Part shown: piece by piece, positions 21,214 to 34,007 of the stretch
Layout: every line of letters begins with the position of its first letter
Numbering within the stretch: position 1 is the stretch's first letter
From: Anisus vortex
Taxonomy: Eukaryota; Mollusca; Gastropoda; Planorbidae
Direction of reading: 5' to 3'
DNA length: 64,000 bases
Assembly (NCBI GenBank): GCA_949126835.1
Contig: OX421494.1
Coordinates: 20,065,196 to 20,129,195 of the forward strand
The notes under the pieces: generated by a model
What the model was told of the DNA's origin: nothing
What the model saw: the letters and a program-made list of their open reading frames with translations, nothing else
Database searches by the model: none
Program-made: the position numbers and the translations under genes

Positions 21214-22004
21214 AGTGCTGGCTACAGTTTATGGAGGCGAAACTTTAGAACACCCTCGCGCTAGAAATTGGAAAGTCTTCCTTAAACCAACTAATTTGTT
21301 AGTTTCGATACTCTAGATTTTAAATTCTTAAGCTACAACATTCCTCAAAACCATAAATATTTAAAGCTTAAAAAAAAGATCTGATATATTCATTTTGAAA
21401 CTTTCAATGCGAGACATGACAATGATATTTACATATAAATGTTTAATTTGTGGTTTGATAAAAGACCCAAAATGCTCAAGTCGATTCAGCATTCTTTGGC
21501 GCTTAAAAAATTTCTGAACGCTAAATTCAAACAAAGATATTTCATCTAAATTATCTTCTGGCTAAAAAAGATTTAAAAAAAAAGACTATATCTAGTGTCA
21601 GAGGTAATAATTTTGACGTGGAAATTTTAGATTTCTCACGGAAAACCCATTTTAGACTTGTGTTGCCAAACTACTATGGAAGACTTGTGGTGCCGACCTG
21701 CAATATTCGCGGAGAAATAGCAATAGAAAGAGTGACTACTTATTTTGTTTAATTACTAAAAAAAAATCCAAAGTAATGAATTGATTCTTCACTCTCCCTT
21801 TTTTTTAAAATAATTGATCATTTCACTAACATAACATCAATTCTCGATTCGTTTATGGTACGTCCTTGTGAATAACAAGAACCTCTATTGTGTTCTGTTT
21901 AGAAATTTTATTGCAAGAATATCAGTAGAGTTCTATGGAACAATGACATTTTTTTTTTGTGTTTGTTTGAGTTTGAACAAAAGCAGCAAAGAGTTCTTTC
22001 AGAC
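21214..22004. other. AT-rich spacer
   Basis: Nothing recognised. Confidence 0.3.
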
Positions 22005-22222
22005 CAATGGTTCTCACTTTGTTTGCCGAATCGCACCGTGGTGGACGCGGCGTCGTTACAAGGGGCGCGCCGTGGACTATCGCAAAGTCGTTCATCGTTT
22101 TCGATTCACGTGACAAAATGTGACATCTAGTGCTTTGACTTGGGCGAGGGCGGCATAGGAAGGGTATATTTAATTTTAAAAAAGGAGCACTTTGAGTGGT
22201 AACAACTTGGGAACCACTCTTG
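22005..22222. mobile_element. Possible degraded hAT-like MITE
   Basis: The ends CAATGGTTCTCAC and TTGGGAACCACTCTTG form an imperfect inverted repeat of the hAT CAGTGGTTCTCA type. The interior is GC-rich. No 8-bp target duplication could be matched, so the call is tentative. Confidence 0.35.
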
Positions 22223-22383
22223 CAGGCCGCTCCTCTTCCGTGTATTTAGCCAAGCGTTTCTGGGCTTTACAGTAATCGATAATTTACTCATTGAAACAAA
22301 AATCTTTTTCTTCTTCACATTTTCACTGGAATTTAGTTGTTTTTTTTTAAAAAGAAAACGTAATCTTGGTTATAGGGGGAAAT

Positions 22384-22975
22384 AGCGGAGTAAAAGAAGT
22401 GAAAGATCGAGAGAGAAAGAGAGAGTGAGAGAGACGAAGGGCGGAGATATACCGATAGAAAGAGATTGACAGATAAGAGAAAGAAACAAAAGCAAAAACA
22501 TTTATAAAGAGACAAACGATTTTTAAAAGGGACAGCACCGGTGAATACTATAGTAGAAATAAATAAGGGAGAGAGAAAGAGAGAGAGAGAGAGAGGAATC
22601 AGTTGAAAAAAATATAGGAAAATAGAGAAATAGAGAAATAGGAATAGAATGAGGAACAAAGAGGAAGCATAAGGGGCAAAAGTTAGTGGCAGAAAGATAA
22701 CGAAAGAGAAAGAGAGAAATAGAGAGAGAAAGAAATCAACAGAATATAATATGTGGGTATTGTAAAATATACACAATAATAGAAATATATATATAAAGAG
22801 AGAGAGAGATTGAGAATTGTACCTAGGCTTCCACTTAGATTAGAGGTAAATACAAGTGTGAAACAGAGAAAGAGAGGGATAGAGAGATGAGAAAGAGAGA
22901 GAAATTTACTTATGCCTGCACTAAGAAGAGGTCAATGCAAATGTGAGAGGAAGAGAAAGGAAGAGAGATCCACTA
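22384..22975 (+). repeat. GA-rich polypurine tract
   Basis: About 600 bp are dominated by GAGA, AAAGAGA and related words on the plus strand. The antisense serine/leucine-rich frame of 147 residues is a by-product. Such tracts can adopt triplex structures. Confidence 0.85.
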
Positions 22976-23926
22976 TATTATTATTATGCTGATCAATTGA
23001 TGGCTTGGTTCTTACCCCTTCTCTGTTTATTTTCTCTATAGTTTTTTTATGCTCAAAACTTAAAACAATTTCTCCCATAGCAGTCACGTTATTGTTTCAT
23101 TGTTTTAGACTAGACAGCGAGACGCTTTCGGCAAGTAACTGCTCGGAGCAGCCCATCGATCACTTAATGGGCAGTTGGTTCTGCAACCGATAGTAACACT
23201 GCTCCTGGTGTACTCACAAACACACACACACACGCTCACACACACACACACGTTTCTTTCTAAAGAAAAAACTCATCACCCCAGTTAGGGGGGGGGCATA
23301 AGCCGGTGGGCTGTTGTATAATCCGACTTGATAGGTTCGTATTTTGAGTGCCCAATTTTGGGCTAGTATTTCCCGCTCTCACTGCCTCACCCGGCCCCAT
23401 GGATCAATTTGGTCCAACGTGATGGTTGTACTTTATTTTCTGAGCGCGTCAGTGTGTGAATGAACGTGGAGTAACCTGGATGTGTGTGAATGTGAGTTTC
23501 CGAGGCGGGCGTCTGTCAGAATATTTAGTGTTACGTATGAATTTTTATGTAATGTACAAACAGTATACGAGGGCACAGTTCCCGAAGCGCGAGAAGTAAA
23601 CTACACGTCATTATAACCGACCAACCGTTGGAGGGTTCTTCGTTTATCGTATTACATGACGTAATTACTCATAAGCATACAGTGGAAAATTGTCTGTAGA
23701 GCTCTGGACATAATAATAAGGGAATCATAATATTGGAAGTTATTTTGTTTTATTTCATGTATTTGTATTTACTGTAAGTGTAATGTCAAAATGTAATGTC
23801 CATATAAGCTCTACGTATTGACTGAACAGTGTCTATTGTAAGTGAGTCCAATTAACCAGCAGCTCGAAAACAAATTTGCTTTTATAAAAATTCTTACTAT
23901 TAGCTTCGCAAAATTTGTATTTGTGT
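22976..23926. other. Spacer with CA repeat and a SINE-like fragment
   Basis: A CA run lies at 23217-23252. At about 23390-23440, CCCATGGATCAATTTGGTCC followed by a TACTTTA word matches the 3' end of the SINE family seen at 370. The rest of that copy is unrecognisable. Confidence 0.5.
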
Positions 23927-24000
23927 TTATATAACCTGATCTTTTGAATTGACCCACTTTCCGCCATCTTATCGAGATGAAACTTGGCACCTAGACGTGT
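23927..24000 (-). repeat. Dispersed repeat fragment, related to 30088-30200
   Basis: The reverse complement reads CCAAGTTTCATCTCGATAAG followed by GGAAAGTGGGTCAA. It matches CCAAGTTTCAGCTCGATTGG and GGGAAGTGGTCGAA at 30088. It is probably the tail of a transposable element that I cannot name. Confidence 0.5.
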
Positions 24001-25127
24001 CCCCACCCCCACCCCAACAAAACAAAATCAGTTTTTAAATGTTTTTCTTTTCATTTTACTCTGTCTTGCGCATTGAAAAATCCTTATTGACAAGCCTTAA
24101 TTAGGTGTGACCTTTTGAACTGGGATGAGCGTGAACTTCCGGTAAAATTTACCGCCATTTTCGTAAATAAAAACCATGCTTTTGGTGCTGTTTGACAATT
24201 GATTTCAACATCGACAGCCAGTTCTGGTTTTTTAGAAATATACAACGGCTACAAGATTAGTTATGAGGAATCCGTTTTTAACATCAAAAGTGAGTAGGCG
24301 ATAATTAATACTCATAGTGTTAGTCGCGTTATACTAAATTTAGCTTTTGTTTATAAAATAAGTTAGTCAAGAGTTGCGTCCTTGGTAATTAAAAAAAAAA
24401 CACAATGCGGAAATTCGTAAAAAACAACGACACGAAAATTCTTTTGCATCAAGCAATTAGATTAGTTTTATAAATAGGTGATTCTTCAAATCTGACATTC
24501 ACAATCCATCGTTTTCTTTTGGCGCCATCTTTTTAAAAATGAAATAAAATTTAATTCTCTACATATTTTCGTAGCCTACAACAAGTAACATAGCACACAT
24601 GGCAGACATGTTTTTTTTTATGATGTGATCGAATTCGACCGGAAATGTTCTTTCTCGTGAACTTTTATGCATGCACACACGTTAAGACTTGTCAATGGAA
24701 CGCTGATGACCGACACAAATGTGTATTTCCAAATGTTGGTCTTTCCTTCACTGGACTATATTTTTAAAGCTAAGGGATTTCCCCTAATTTTTCATATTAT
24801 TTTTAGATCTATTAATTTAGCTTGTTGCGTTGAGTGAGTAGCAAAGCGAAAGCAACTCCTACTTCAAAATGCATGAACATTAACTAAAGACAGCAGCGAA
24901 CAAAAATAAAAAATCAATCCCTGGCTGAAATGTTAAAATAGTGCAAAATATAGTTTTAAAAGAAAACAGCAACCTTGATTGAAACATACTATATTTATAA
25001 AACATATAATTAACAAACAACACGTTTTATTGTGTTGCATATGACAATTAAAGAAAACATCAGCTGTTTTTCATTGATATATGATAGACTAAAGAAAATA
25101 TTATCATTCCCGATGTCAATCCCGATG
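24001..25127. other. AT-rich DNA without recognised genes
   Basis: Nothing recognised. Confidence 0.3.
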
Positions 25128-25210
25128 ACCGCCAACTCTAGTTCAACGGTTGATTTTAGTCGACCTCTCTTTCTCTTTCCATCTGGCGCTCTATTTGGAC
25201 GGCAGTCTTT
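25128..25210 (-). pseudogene. Short LINE ORF relic
   Basis: The minus-strand frame contains APDGKRKRGRLKSTVE, like the GKRKRGRPK-T segment near the end of many LINE polyproteins. Stops surround it. Confidence 0.4.
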
Positions 25211-25654
25211 GAGAAAGGAAGAAGGAATCATAAGTAACACGATAAAATTCTGAACTAGGAATGTTTTTTTTTTCAATTTATTCAGATAAAAAATTGTTTC
25301 CCTACATAAAGTAATCTTTTCTAGCTCTTCTTGTTGTGTGCAATTTATTGCCTTTACACCGAACGCGATAATTTAACACATGATTCATTTTGATAATAAC
25401 AAACGATTGCACTTCATTGATTTTATTGTTACTTAAAAAAATAAATCAATTCTAGTATGTCATTTTATTCTTCCTATAAAATGTAACAATGTAACAACTA
25501 TACAGCAGTTTACATTTTCCAAATTATCTTAAGCCAATAAACAAATATGATTACAAAGCTCCTTTCTAGCTGTTATATTATTGGACGTGGTGGTCCTATG
25601 TAGCAGCGTTGAATGGCTATTCCAAAGGCTCTCGGGTGTGAGTCGATCTCTATA
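25211..25654. other. AT-rich spacer
   Basis: Nothing recognised. Confidence 0.3.
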
Positions 25655-25662
25655 GTCTAGGG

Positions 25663-27424
25663 CAAGGGTCGGCAACCTAAGGCACGCGTGCCAAACTTGG
25701 CACGCAATGCGATTTTCAATAGCACGCGAGAGACCTCCAAGGTTCTGAACGAGAAAATAACTGACTGTTGGAGCCGATGTCTCTGAATGACATAGCGACA
25801 CTTTTCAGTGAGTTGAACGCATTTACAGGGACGGGAACAAACAGCACTTGAACTGTTAGATCACTGGAATAGATTTCCTTATATCTTGAGTGAAACATTT
25901 AACTATATGTACTTCCCTTTATTAAGGCATATATTAAGATATACAGTTGGGCTTTTTAGTATATAGCTCGAAGCACTCAACGCGGAGTTTTCTAAACAAA
26001 GACAAGACTTTCAAATTCATGGAATCATGTTTTCATACCTCATCAAGCCTAACTGGCTAGATCTTACTACAATCTTCTTAGATATATTTTAAGTGGAGGG
26101 ATATTGACGATTTTAAAACGCAGCCAGTTGAATTTTAAACTTACAAAAACAATGGGCATCGAAATGTCAATTTGCGGGAAAATCTGGAAGAAAATGCTTA
26201 GGAAAGTTGTCTGCTGTTCTCAACTGTCAGGCATTCATTCGCTCTTCTTTCAGCTTTTGGTTCAACTTACACTTGTGAACAGTACTTATTGCACATGAAA
26301 GCTGTGTTAATCATTCAAAGAGGTCACTAACGCTTCACTACTCAAAAATGACTAAATATGTATCTGCCATTATAAATTAGCGAATAGCAGGACAAGGCGC
26401 TCATTAATTGACACAGGCTTATTACATTTAAAATAGTTTTTATGCTCATCTTCTATAATAAAACATAAATTTAAATATAAGTTATTCTAAAACAAAATTT
26501 GTTTTATTAATTTAATAAATATAAGAGACTTTAATAGCATTGTATTATTCAGTTGTTGTAATTATTAGGCTAATATTAAAAAGATAAACTATTTAAGGTT
26601 AAATGGACAAACAATTAATGCAGGAAACGTTTAGTTACAACTGTTTAACGTAAATAAATTGTATCTCTCTAATTAAATCGTGTAATGAATACCATAATGC
26701 TGGAATTTTATAAAGAAATAATAATTAATCAGTAATAGTCAGTAATATTTGTTATATTACAATAGATAACTTATTTGGCATCACTGTCGAATCAAATTTA
26801 GAAACTTTATTTTAATTAAAGGGAGATAATTAACCCGTTTTATTTGCGCTAATTCTTCTATTATTCTGTTCCTTTTTTTATCTTGTATAAAAGACGAAAT
26901 GGCCTACAACCATATACTTATAACTTTATAATAACCAAACTGTAAAAGTAGTTGAAAATATATAAATATTATGTGACTAAAAATTATATGCACATTTTTT
27001 TAAACATTACAATAACTACCCAGTTTGTATGATTTCTACGTATCAATTCCTCTTAACAATATTCACCTCGCTTTGCATTTCCGATTGAAACAATTAAAGA
27101 ACAACTCAGTTATAACTGAGAGCAAAATATAATCAATATTAGCAGTTGCTAAATCCTCATCTAGACTAGTAGACAGCCAAATGATAATGTTTACAAAATA
27201 ATTACCATAAATGTGAAAGTTTAGTAATAAAGTATTGTATTTGGTATAAATGCTAATAAAAAGGATTGTAACCACTAACATGCCTTATAAAAAGTAATTA
27301 AACAAGTATAATAAAAGTAATTAAACAAGTATAATAGAGCCGGTTGACATTTAGGCTGTTGGCACGCTGAAGGATTTAGAAATCCTAGTTTGGCACACTG
27401 TTTGCAAAAGGTTGACGACCCCTG
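25663..27424 (+). mobile_element. hAT element (1762 bp) with both ends preserved
   Basis: The left end CAAGGGTCGGCAACC and right end GGTTGACGACCCCTG are imperfect inverted repeats. The 8-bp flanks GTCTAGGG (25655-25662) and GCCTATGG (27425-27432) agree at six positions, consistent with an aged target duplication. Subterminal CACGCGTGCCAAACTTGGCAC and TTTGGCACAC are also partly inverted. It carries a broken transposase on the plus strand and is homologous, in opposite orientation, to the copy starting at 7656. Confidence 0.75.
25740..26420 (+). pseudogene. hAT transposase relic (GTF2IRD2/EPM2AIP1-like)
   Basis: Plus-strand fragments include ALNAEFSKQRQDF near 25985 and FGSTYTCEQ at 26256-26282, then an MK...KS-like continuation broken by stops. 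These correspond to the middle and the dimerisation segment of a hAT transposase, in correct order. Only about 680 bp of coding relic remain and the N-terminal zinc finger and catalytic region are not recognisable, so the copy is dead. Confidence 0.6.
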
Positions 27425-27432
27425 GCCTATGG

Positions 27433-28526
27433 TATGGTATCTGAAGCACAGGAGTCTGACACATGTGAACGTATTTTCTGTATAATGGACATTGAGCTGG
27501 CCACACAACCACCTTATGAACACAGGAAAAAAATGAAGTAGTGAATCCTTGGTTTGACGAATCAGAAACAAAAAGTGAAATGTTTTATTTACTCTCTCAT
27601 TGCATCCTTGACCCTCTCTCATTGCATCCTTGACCCACTTACTTAAGTTCAAAGGAAGAACAAAATCGTTAAAGTTCCCCCCCCCTCCAATCTCTTCCCG
27701 CCCCAACCATCCCCCATTTCGCAGTCCATCGATAAAGTCGACTTCAGTGGAAACCACCCGCCCTCCTGCGCTGCGCGTACAAACGGCCCAGCGCACTAGT
27801 AAACTCATCAACTCAACCAGGACTGCGCATTTAGTGTGACTGTTTGTGTACGTGTATATTGATGATGTCAGCCATCAAATCAATAGTTAATCCTAAAGCC
27901 GCCCTACGGACTATTACATCCAGCTCGTATTTAGTGGATTGTGGTGGATTGTGGTGGATAGCCTCAGACTCGCCGCCGTATATTACAGCCAGTATTGATC
28001 TTAAACACCCTCCCTCCCTTCCTACCCCTCCCCCCTTGTCCCCCCTCTACCCCCCCCCCCCCAAGTGTCACAACCCGTCCCCTCATCTTCCCCTCACCGC
28101 CATCAACGCGGTCCGAGAAACATAGTTGTGCGCCCATCGATGCGACCTCAAATCAATTAAAGATTTCTTGCCTAGCGCAAAGTGTCATGATATAAGCCCG
28201 GAGTCACTTGAGAAATTTGAGAAATGTGGGGGATGGGGCGCTGATCTGCTGTCTAATTAGGCCGTTGCGGGTGGGGAGAGCTTGGCAGCATGTGCACAAA
28301 GCCATAACCAGATGTGCATGAGAAGGCCTAAGAAAATCCCCTAGCTAGTAATGCAGAACAATGAGGCATACATTTCCCTGGTTTTGCATTATGAATTTGG
28401 ACTCCAAATGCCACCGTTTATCTTTGGATGAAGAAGAGATAGTTAAACTTATATTAAATACATTTAGGCCTACCTGACGTTCCAGTCTTTAACGGGATCA
28501 ATCTAGTAGCCAACTTTCCATTGATC
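27433..28526. other. GC-richer DNA with poly-C tracts
   Basis: C-rich runs lie at 27677-27690 and 28047-28062. The 178-residue minus-strand frame at 27275-27811 runs through the hAT end and C-rich sequence and shows no domain. The block at 28200-28440 is moderately GC-rich and free of repeats, so it may be a conserved non-coding element. Confidence 0.35.
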
Positions 28527-28528
28527 TC

Positions 28529-29276
28529 AAGTTGGCAACACTAATTATCTAAATGTTAAGATTGATCTCAAGTTGGCAACACTAATTATCCAAATGTTAA
28601 GATGCAACTAAGTTGGCAACACTAATTATCTAAATGTTAAGAAGCAGCTAAGTTGGCAACACTAATTATCAAAATGTTAAGATGCAGCTACGTTGGCAAC
28701 ACTAATTTTCCCAAATGTTAAGATGCAGCTAAGTTGGCAAAACTAAATATATAAGTGTTAAGATGCAGCTAAGTTGGCTACACTAATTATCTAAATGTTA
28801 AGATGCATTTAAGTTGGCAACACTAATTATCTAATTGTTAAGATGCAGCTAAGTTGGCAACATTAATTATCTAAAGGTTAAGATGCAGCTAAGTTAGCAA
28901 AACTAATTTTCTAAGTGTTAAGATGCAGCTAAGTTGGCAACACTAATTATCTAAATGTTAAGATGCAGCTAAGTTGGCAACAATAATGATCAAAATGTTA
29001 AGATGCAGCTACGTTGGCAACACTAATTATCTAAATGTTAAGATGCAGCTAATTTGGCAACACTAAATTATCTAAGTGTTAAGATGCAGCCTAGTTGGCA
29101 ACACTAATCATCTAAATGTTTAAATGCAGCTACGTTGGCAACACTAATCAGCCAAGTGTTTAAGATGCCGTTAAGTTGGCAACACTAATTATCAAAATGT
29201 TAAGATGCAGCTAAGTTAGAAACACTATTTATCTAAATGTTAAGATGCAGCTAAGTTGTCAACACTAATCATCATA
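28529..29276 (+). repeat. 40-bp tandem array, about 19 units
   Basis: The unit is AAGTTGGCAACACTAATTAT followed by CTAAATGTTAAGATGCAGCT. Units are diverged by scattered substitutions and single-base indels. The array is therefore older or less homogenised than those at 8994 and 53862. Confidence 0.95.
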
Positions 29277-29974
29277 AGTGCATGACCTCGTTGCGCTGGT
29301 CCCACTCGCTGCACAGCTCGTGCATAACTTGCTTTCAACCTATGACCCATGACATCAACGTCTACAGCTACATCCACGAAACAGCTCAATATCTGTCATA
29401 GTTAGGAGAAAACTCTCCGAGCGAAGCAGATCTCTAGAGATTTGAGAGAAAGAGAAAAACGTGTATTTGTATTATATGGCTATAAATTAAATAAAGAGAT
29501 CCTTTTTTATACTGTCTCTCTTTACTATTTCTCCACAATTCTTCTTCTTTCATCCGGTCTCTCCATCTTCACTAAAATCGCGTCTCTTAACCTCTCTCTC
29601 TCTCTCTCTCTCCACTATCCCCAACCCCTCTCTCCTATTCTTTGTATAAATTTCTAAACATAAAAAATATTTTACAAATTAAAGAGACTTAGCCCATAAA
29701 AACACAGTTTTTAATATACTCCCTTTCTTTGTAAACTAAGTTTATATTTAATTTATATTTTGATAGATTAAAATAAATATAAGTGATATCATACCTTATG
29801 AATTTCAACACTAAAATTTTGCGCATCCTTTTTTTTTCTAGCATTGGCCCGCAAAAACCCTAAAAACAACTCGCTTTGTTTCGGCTATATTGTGTAGTTT
29901 TCATTCTATTTATTTCGTAAAAAGAACATATCCGAAAAGTTTATTTACTTTCGTCTCTTCCGGTAGAGGCAGCC
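29277..29974. other. Spacer with a CT microsatellite
   Basis: CT-rich DNA lies at 29592-29615. Nothing else is recognised. Confidence 0.35.
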
Positions 29975-30200
29975 ATGTTTCCATTTTCTTCGATTCGCAA
30001 ATTGGTCGAAGGTATTAGTGACTATTGTAAAGGCTATGATGTTGAAAATTTGATAGAATGTATTGTTAGTCTGGACAAGTCTGCGACCCAAGTTTCAGCT
30101 CGATTGGACGACGGGAAGTGGTCGAAAAATCGATGCAAAGTTTCACTAACAAACATCCATGCAAGCAAGCAAGCAGACAGACAGAAAATACAAGTTTATA
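29975..30200 (+). repeat. Dispersed repeat with an open frame, ends in short tandem words
   Basis: An 84-codon frame starts at 29975. Its 3' half (CCAAGTTTCAGCTCGATTGG...) recurs inverted at 23927-24000, and the block ends in AAGCAAGCAAGCAGACAGAC, a microsatellite tail like those at LINE 3' ends. I treat it as the end of an unnamed mobile element, not a gene. Confidence 0.5.
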
Positions 30201-30824
30201 GAAAGGGAGTAAAAAAAGGAGCAGAATAATACAGATAAAATAAAGGTTCTGTTTGTAATAAAACTCAAAACCAGTGTTTTATTACATAACAAACACTTTT
30301 TCATTATTGAAAAGGCTAAACTTTTTATTATTGTTAAAATACTACTTTTTTTTTTTTTTACTAAAAAGGTCCTCATTTTCTTTTTTTTTTTAAAAGTCCC
30401 CGCTTTTTATCCACTGAAAAGGCAAAACTTTTTTTATTCTAAAAAACATAACACCCCACTTTTCGGATAATGTTATTAGGGGTGGGAGGCCGCTAACCAT
30501 GCTCCACCAACCCCCCCTCCCCCCCCCCCCCCGGCGTCGCCACTGATAGCAAATCTGTTTTAAAAGGTTTTCTTACGTACTTAAAACCAAAGCTAAGAGA
30601 GTAAAAATAGAAACTAAACACGTGATCAAATGGAATAAACCAGTACACGTTAAGCTCATAACAAAGTCAGACCACGTGACCAACTCATTGATCATAACGA
30701 CGTGTCGAATCTCTAAGTATTTATTTATAAACTGATTGTAGTTGTTTCTTTTTTTAAATAGTTATTATTATTCTTTTTATCGATTTCCAATTTTTACCCA
30801 GTTATACAATATTTCAAATGCATA
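30201..30824. other. AT-rich spacer with poly-T and poly-C runs
   Basis: Homopolymers lie near 30345-30390 and 30518-30532. Nothing else is recognised. Confidence 0.35.
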
Positions 30825-30828
30825 TTAA

Positions 30829-30901
30829 CCCTTCCCGTACCGACCTACTTCTATCTATGCTATCTTCAGTCCCGCTATATACGTGCCCGGGACTGTAAGG
30901 G
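30829..30901. mobile_element. Very short TTAA-flanked inverted-repeat element
   Basis: TTAA at 30825-30828 and 30902-30905 flanks a 73-bp block beginning CCCTTCCCGTACC and ending GGGACTGTAAGGG. TTAA duplication with CCCTT/AAGGG ends fits a piggyBac-type miniature element. The small size makes this tentative. Confidence 0.5.
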
Positions 30902-30924
30902 TTAAAGTATAATTGTTCATATTG

Positions 30925-31060
30925 GGTAGAGAGCCAGATTTTGTTTAATCCAGGGATCTGATGGCATAATTTCTGAGTCTAACCAGTTTTAATGGGCACT
31001 CAAAATGCTTGGTCAACAGTAAGAACTTGCGGCCATTGATCTGATCAAATTTTTTATAAG
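30925..31060 (+). mobile_element. Highly diverged SINE relic
   Basis: GAGTCTAACCAGTTTTAATG followed by GGCACTCAAAAT and a terminal GGCCATTGATCTGATCAAAT line up with the SINE body (GAGTCTACCCAGCTCTGATG and ...GATCAATTTGGTC). Many substitutions; no target duplication. Confidence 0.5.
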
Positions 31061-31148
31061 GAATTTTAAAAGGCTTAATAATAATCTAACAATGCTAGAA
31101 AAGTATATGTTTAAAAATGTCCATGTCCTTGAATATGTCTGTTACTAT

Positions 31149-31773
31149 TGTTATGTACTCTTTTTAATGATGACTATTATTACGACTCGTTAAATCGGAT
31201 TCAATGTATATAGTTGTATCTTTATTAGAAGTCTCTAGATTCTGCTAATCTGTAGCCCAAGCTAGGGGTTCCTTGACTGACAGGTCTATGCAGTAATGTA
31301 GTTATATTCGTGATAATTATCTTCAACACCTTTCTCAACAATGATAGATCAAACAACTCCAGTTGTTGAATAAACAATTTTATTTAAATTGTAGACTCAA
31401 TATAAACGATCAATAAACTTCATCAACTGATGGCAACATAAGTTTCAATAAAATGACATTATGTACAAGTATTAATATAGCGACTTCACTCTACAAACGT
31501 TTAAACTGAACTCACTTTAAGGAGGTCGGGACTTTACAAAGAAAACTATCATCGAAGATTCTACAGGGTCTTAATACGCATTTTAACCTCTTTCTCTATA
31601 TAATACTGCGATTCAGAGTTATTCTCCAATTTCCACGGGGTTGGACGAATTATTTTATTTAAACTGCCCTCAGGGCATAAAGGTCAAACCTTGGTCGCCT
31701 TGGACTCTGATACGCACTTGTTAAGAGGTCAATGCCTTACTACGTCATTCATTTATGACCGATATTCGTAACA
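31149..31773 (-). repeat. Element B 3' LTR
   Basis: 625 bp. On the minus strand it has a TATA-like TATTATATAG at 31605-31596 and an AATAAA at 31384-31379. Just inside it on the coding strand lies a purine-rich AAGGGTGGTCG, a candidate polypurine tract. Confidence 0.92.
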
Positions 31774-34007
31774 CGACCACCCTTAAAAAGTTTTATAATT
31801 ATTTCTTTTACATTTTAACAATACTAAAAAATGTTAATTTTAAGGAATAATTATAAAAGAAAATATTCTGGGGAAAACAATACAGTTCAATTGGCTATCC
31901 CAATATTTCAATCGAACTGATAACAATAACCTATAATATTTTCAATATAAGTTCATTTTATCAAATGGCTTAACTATAGTCATTCAATTTTTAATTCAAA
32001 ACAATGGACAATTAAATTGTTTATCTAAATCTTGTATACAAGAAAAAATACATAATCATTCTTAATAGATATAATATAATACAATTTAATAATTTCTATT
32101 ACATGAACATTCCACCGTAATAAAAACTCTCTCGTCCATTTAATTATAAACTAATATCTTTTAAAATTTTGTAATTATACAACAAAAGAAAAAATCACTT
32201 AATGTCTATTCAGACACGACTTTTTTTTTTTTTTTTTTTTTTTAAGGAGAAAAAACCAAACGCTCTGATAGAACACATACTAGGCCTAACTCAATTACAA
32301 AACAAAAATACTAGCCCTGACCTAATTACTTTACAACAAAAAAGATTATTGCTCGTGTAGACAGTATTTTTTTTTTAAGCCTCTAGGCTGACTAACACAT
32401 TAGACCAAACTGTCTGTGTCGGGACAAAAGATTTCTAGGTCAGTATTCTTTTTTCTTTCTCTCCCTCTCTTTTGTTTTCTCTCTCATTCCCAATTGATTC
32501 TAACAATGTTGATATCGCTATGCAAATTTCCACCCAATCACCGCTTTAGGTCAGAAATTGCTACGCTCTTAAAAAGTTATCTTTTTAATGATCATTATTT
32601 CACAACCATTATCTCAAAATTAAATTCATTTATGTTATTTTAAGAACATTAAACATAGTCTGTTACAGAATTTAGATAGTTTATAGCAAAAATCATTAAA
32701 CATATTTCAATTTCTCATTTTACCATGACCTTTCGACGTCATTATTTTCTTTTTTAAAAGAGTTCACAGCAGTTTTAAATTGAAACATTCTATCTTTCAT
32801 GCCGACATGGATTTACTCAAAACAAATTTGGTTAATTTACTTAATTAACTATCAATCAAAGCAAATTATATTATCTTCATACAATCTTGGTACTAAACAG
32901 TAAGTTCTTATTTTCTTTAGATTACATTAAAGACATTTCAAATACAATATTATTTACGTACAAAAGATTAAAGACTTTAAAAGAGCATAGACTATTCATT
33001 TTTTTCAGACAGAAATCAATTTAACAATTTTTACAAAACAATTGCTGGTCTGAATGGTTCCATCTCCCAGCTTTTCAGTTATGGTAAGGTTGGAATCCAT
33101 TGCTCTTTTCCATGTTCCACAAAGGTTTTATTCATAGGTTCTAGGTTCTCCTGTTACTTCCACAGTGTTCAGGTCTACCCAGTCTTTTGATTGTCAGTAC
33201 AATTCATTCAATCTATTTTAACTAATACAGAAAAAAATAGATTAGTTTTACAATTTTGACCTGAAATCCTTAATTACTAATACATTTGTTGAACATTGGT
33301 ATGTCAACATTATAAATTCTCAACCATGAAATTCTCAATCATTCTGGTTTACAGTGTCAAGTCAGTGGCACATATCCTAAATTTATACAAAACAAGGATA
33401 AGTTTTATTTTACATTAGTTTCTACTTCTGGTCTGCTTTTCATGTAACAGTATCCTAAAAGTGAAAAATCATATATAATACAATTCTGGGAATTCTTTTT
33501 AGTCATAGCTCTGTCTTTCAGCAACTATTTTTACCCTACATTATCATACATTCAATGATAATATTACAAATGAATAAATTCACATAGAAGAAATTTGCAT
33601 ACTGACTCAGTGCAATTATTTCAACAACAGTACATGATAAAATAAATTTCCATAGTACAATCATAAACATTTCTCAATACTTTAGTGATAGAAAAATTCT
33701 CTTTTCTTAAAACCATTTACATCTTTTTCAATCAAATTATCCTCTCTGCCAAATGTTTCAATTATCATTTCCAGAGATTCTCAAACATATCTTATAATCA
33801 GTCCACATTTATAATGTCCTCTGATTTAGAAACCAATTCTGCGGATAAAACTGATCTTTTTCTCTTATAGCAATTATTTTAAATGCTCAACCTAACAAGT
33901 TTGTTTAGAAATATCACACTATAATGATATTTACTCTAACAATACTTTTACTCATTCCTTTTTCTTCACAAGTAAGGGATTTAGTTTTAAAATAGTAAGT
34001 TTGGTAA
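31774..34007 (-). other. Element B 3' non-coding region
   Basis: AT-rich with no frame over 80 codons on the coding strand. A T23 run lies near 32221-32243. An envelope gene might be expected here in a retrovirus-like element, but none is recognisable. Confidence 0.6.

Noticed and set aside
22333..22776. 147-residue minus-strand open frame rich in Ser, Leu and Phe
   Set aside because: It is the antisense of a GA-rich polypurine tract; composition alone keeps it open.
27275..27811. 178-residue minus-strand open frame
   Set aside because: It crosses the right end of a hAT element and a poly-C tract and shows no domain or splice support.
28529..29276. CRISPR-like array
   Set aside because: The 40-bp units are contiguous, with no unique spacers, and the genome is eukaryotic. 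The same applies to the other tandem arrays.
29975..30229. 84-residue host gene with ETS- and YY1-like upstream motifs
   Set aside because: Its 3' half recurs inverted at 23927-24000 and ends in a microsatellite tail, so a mobile-element origin is more likely.
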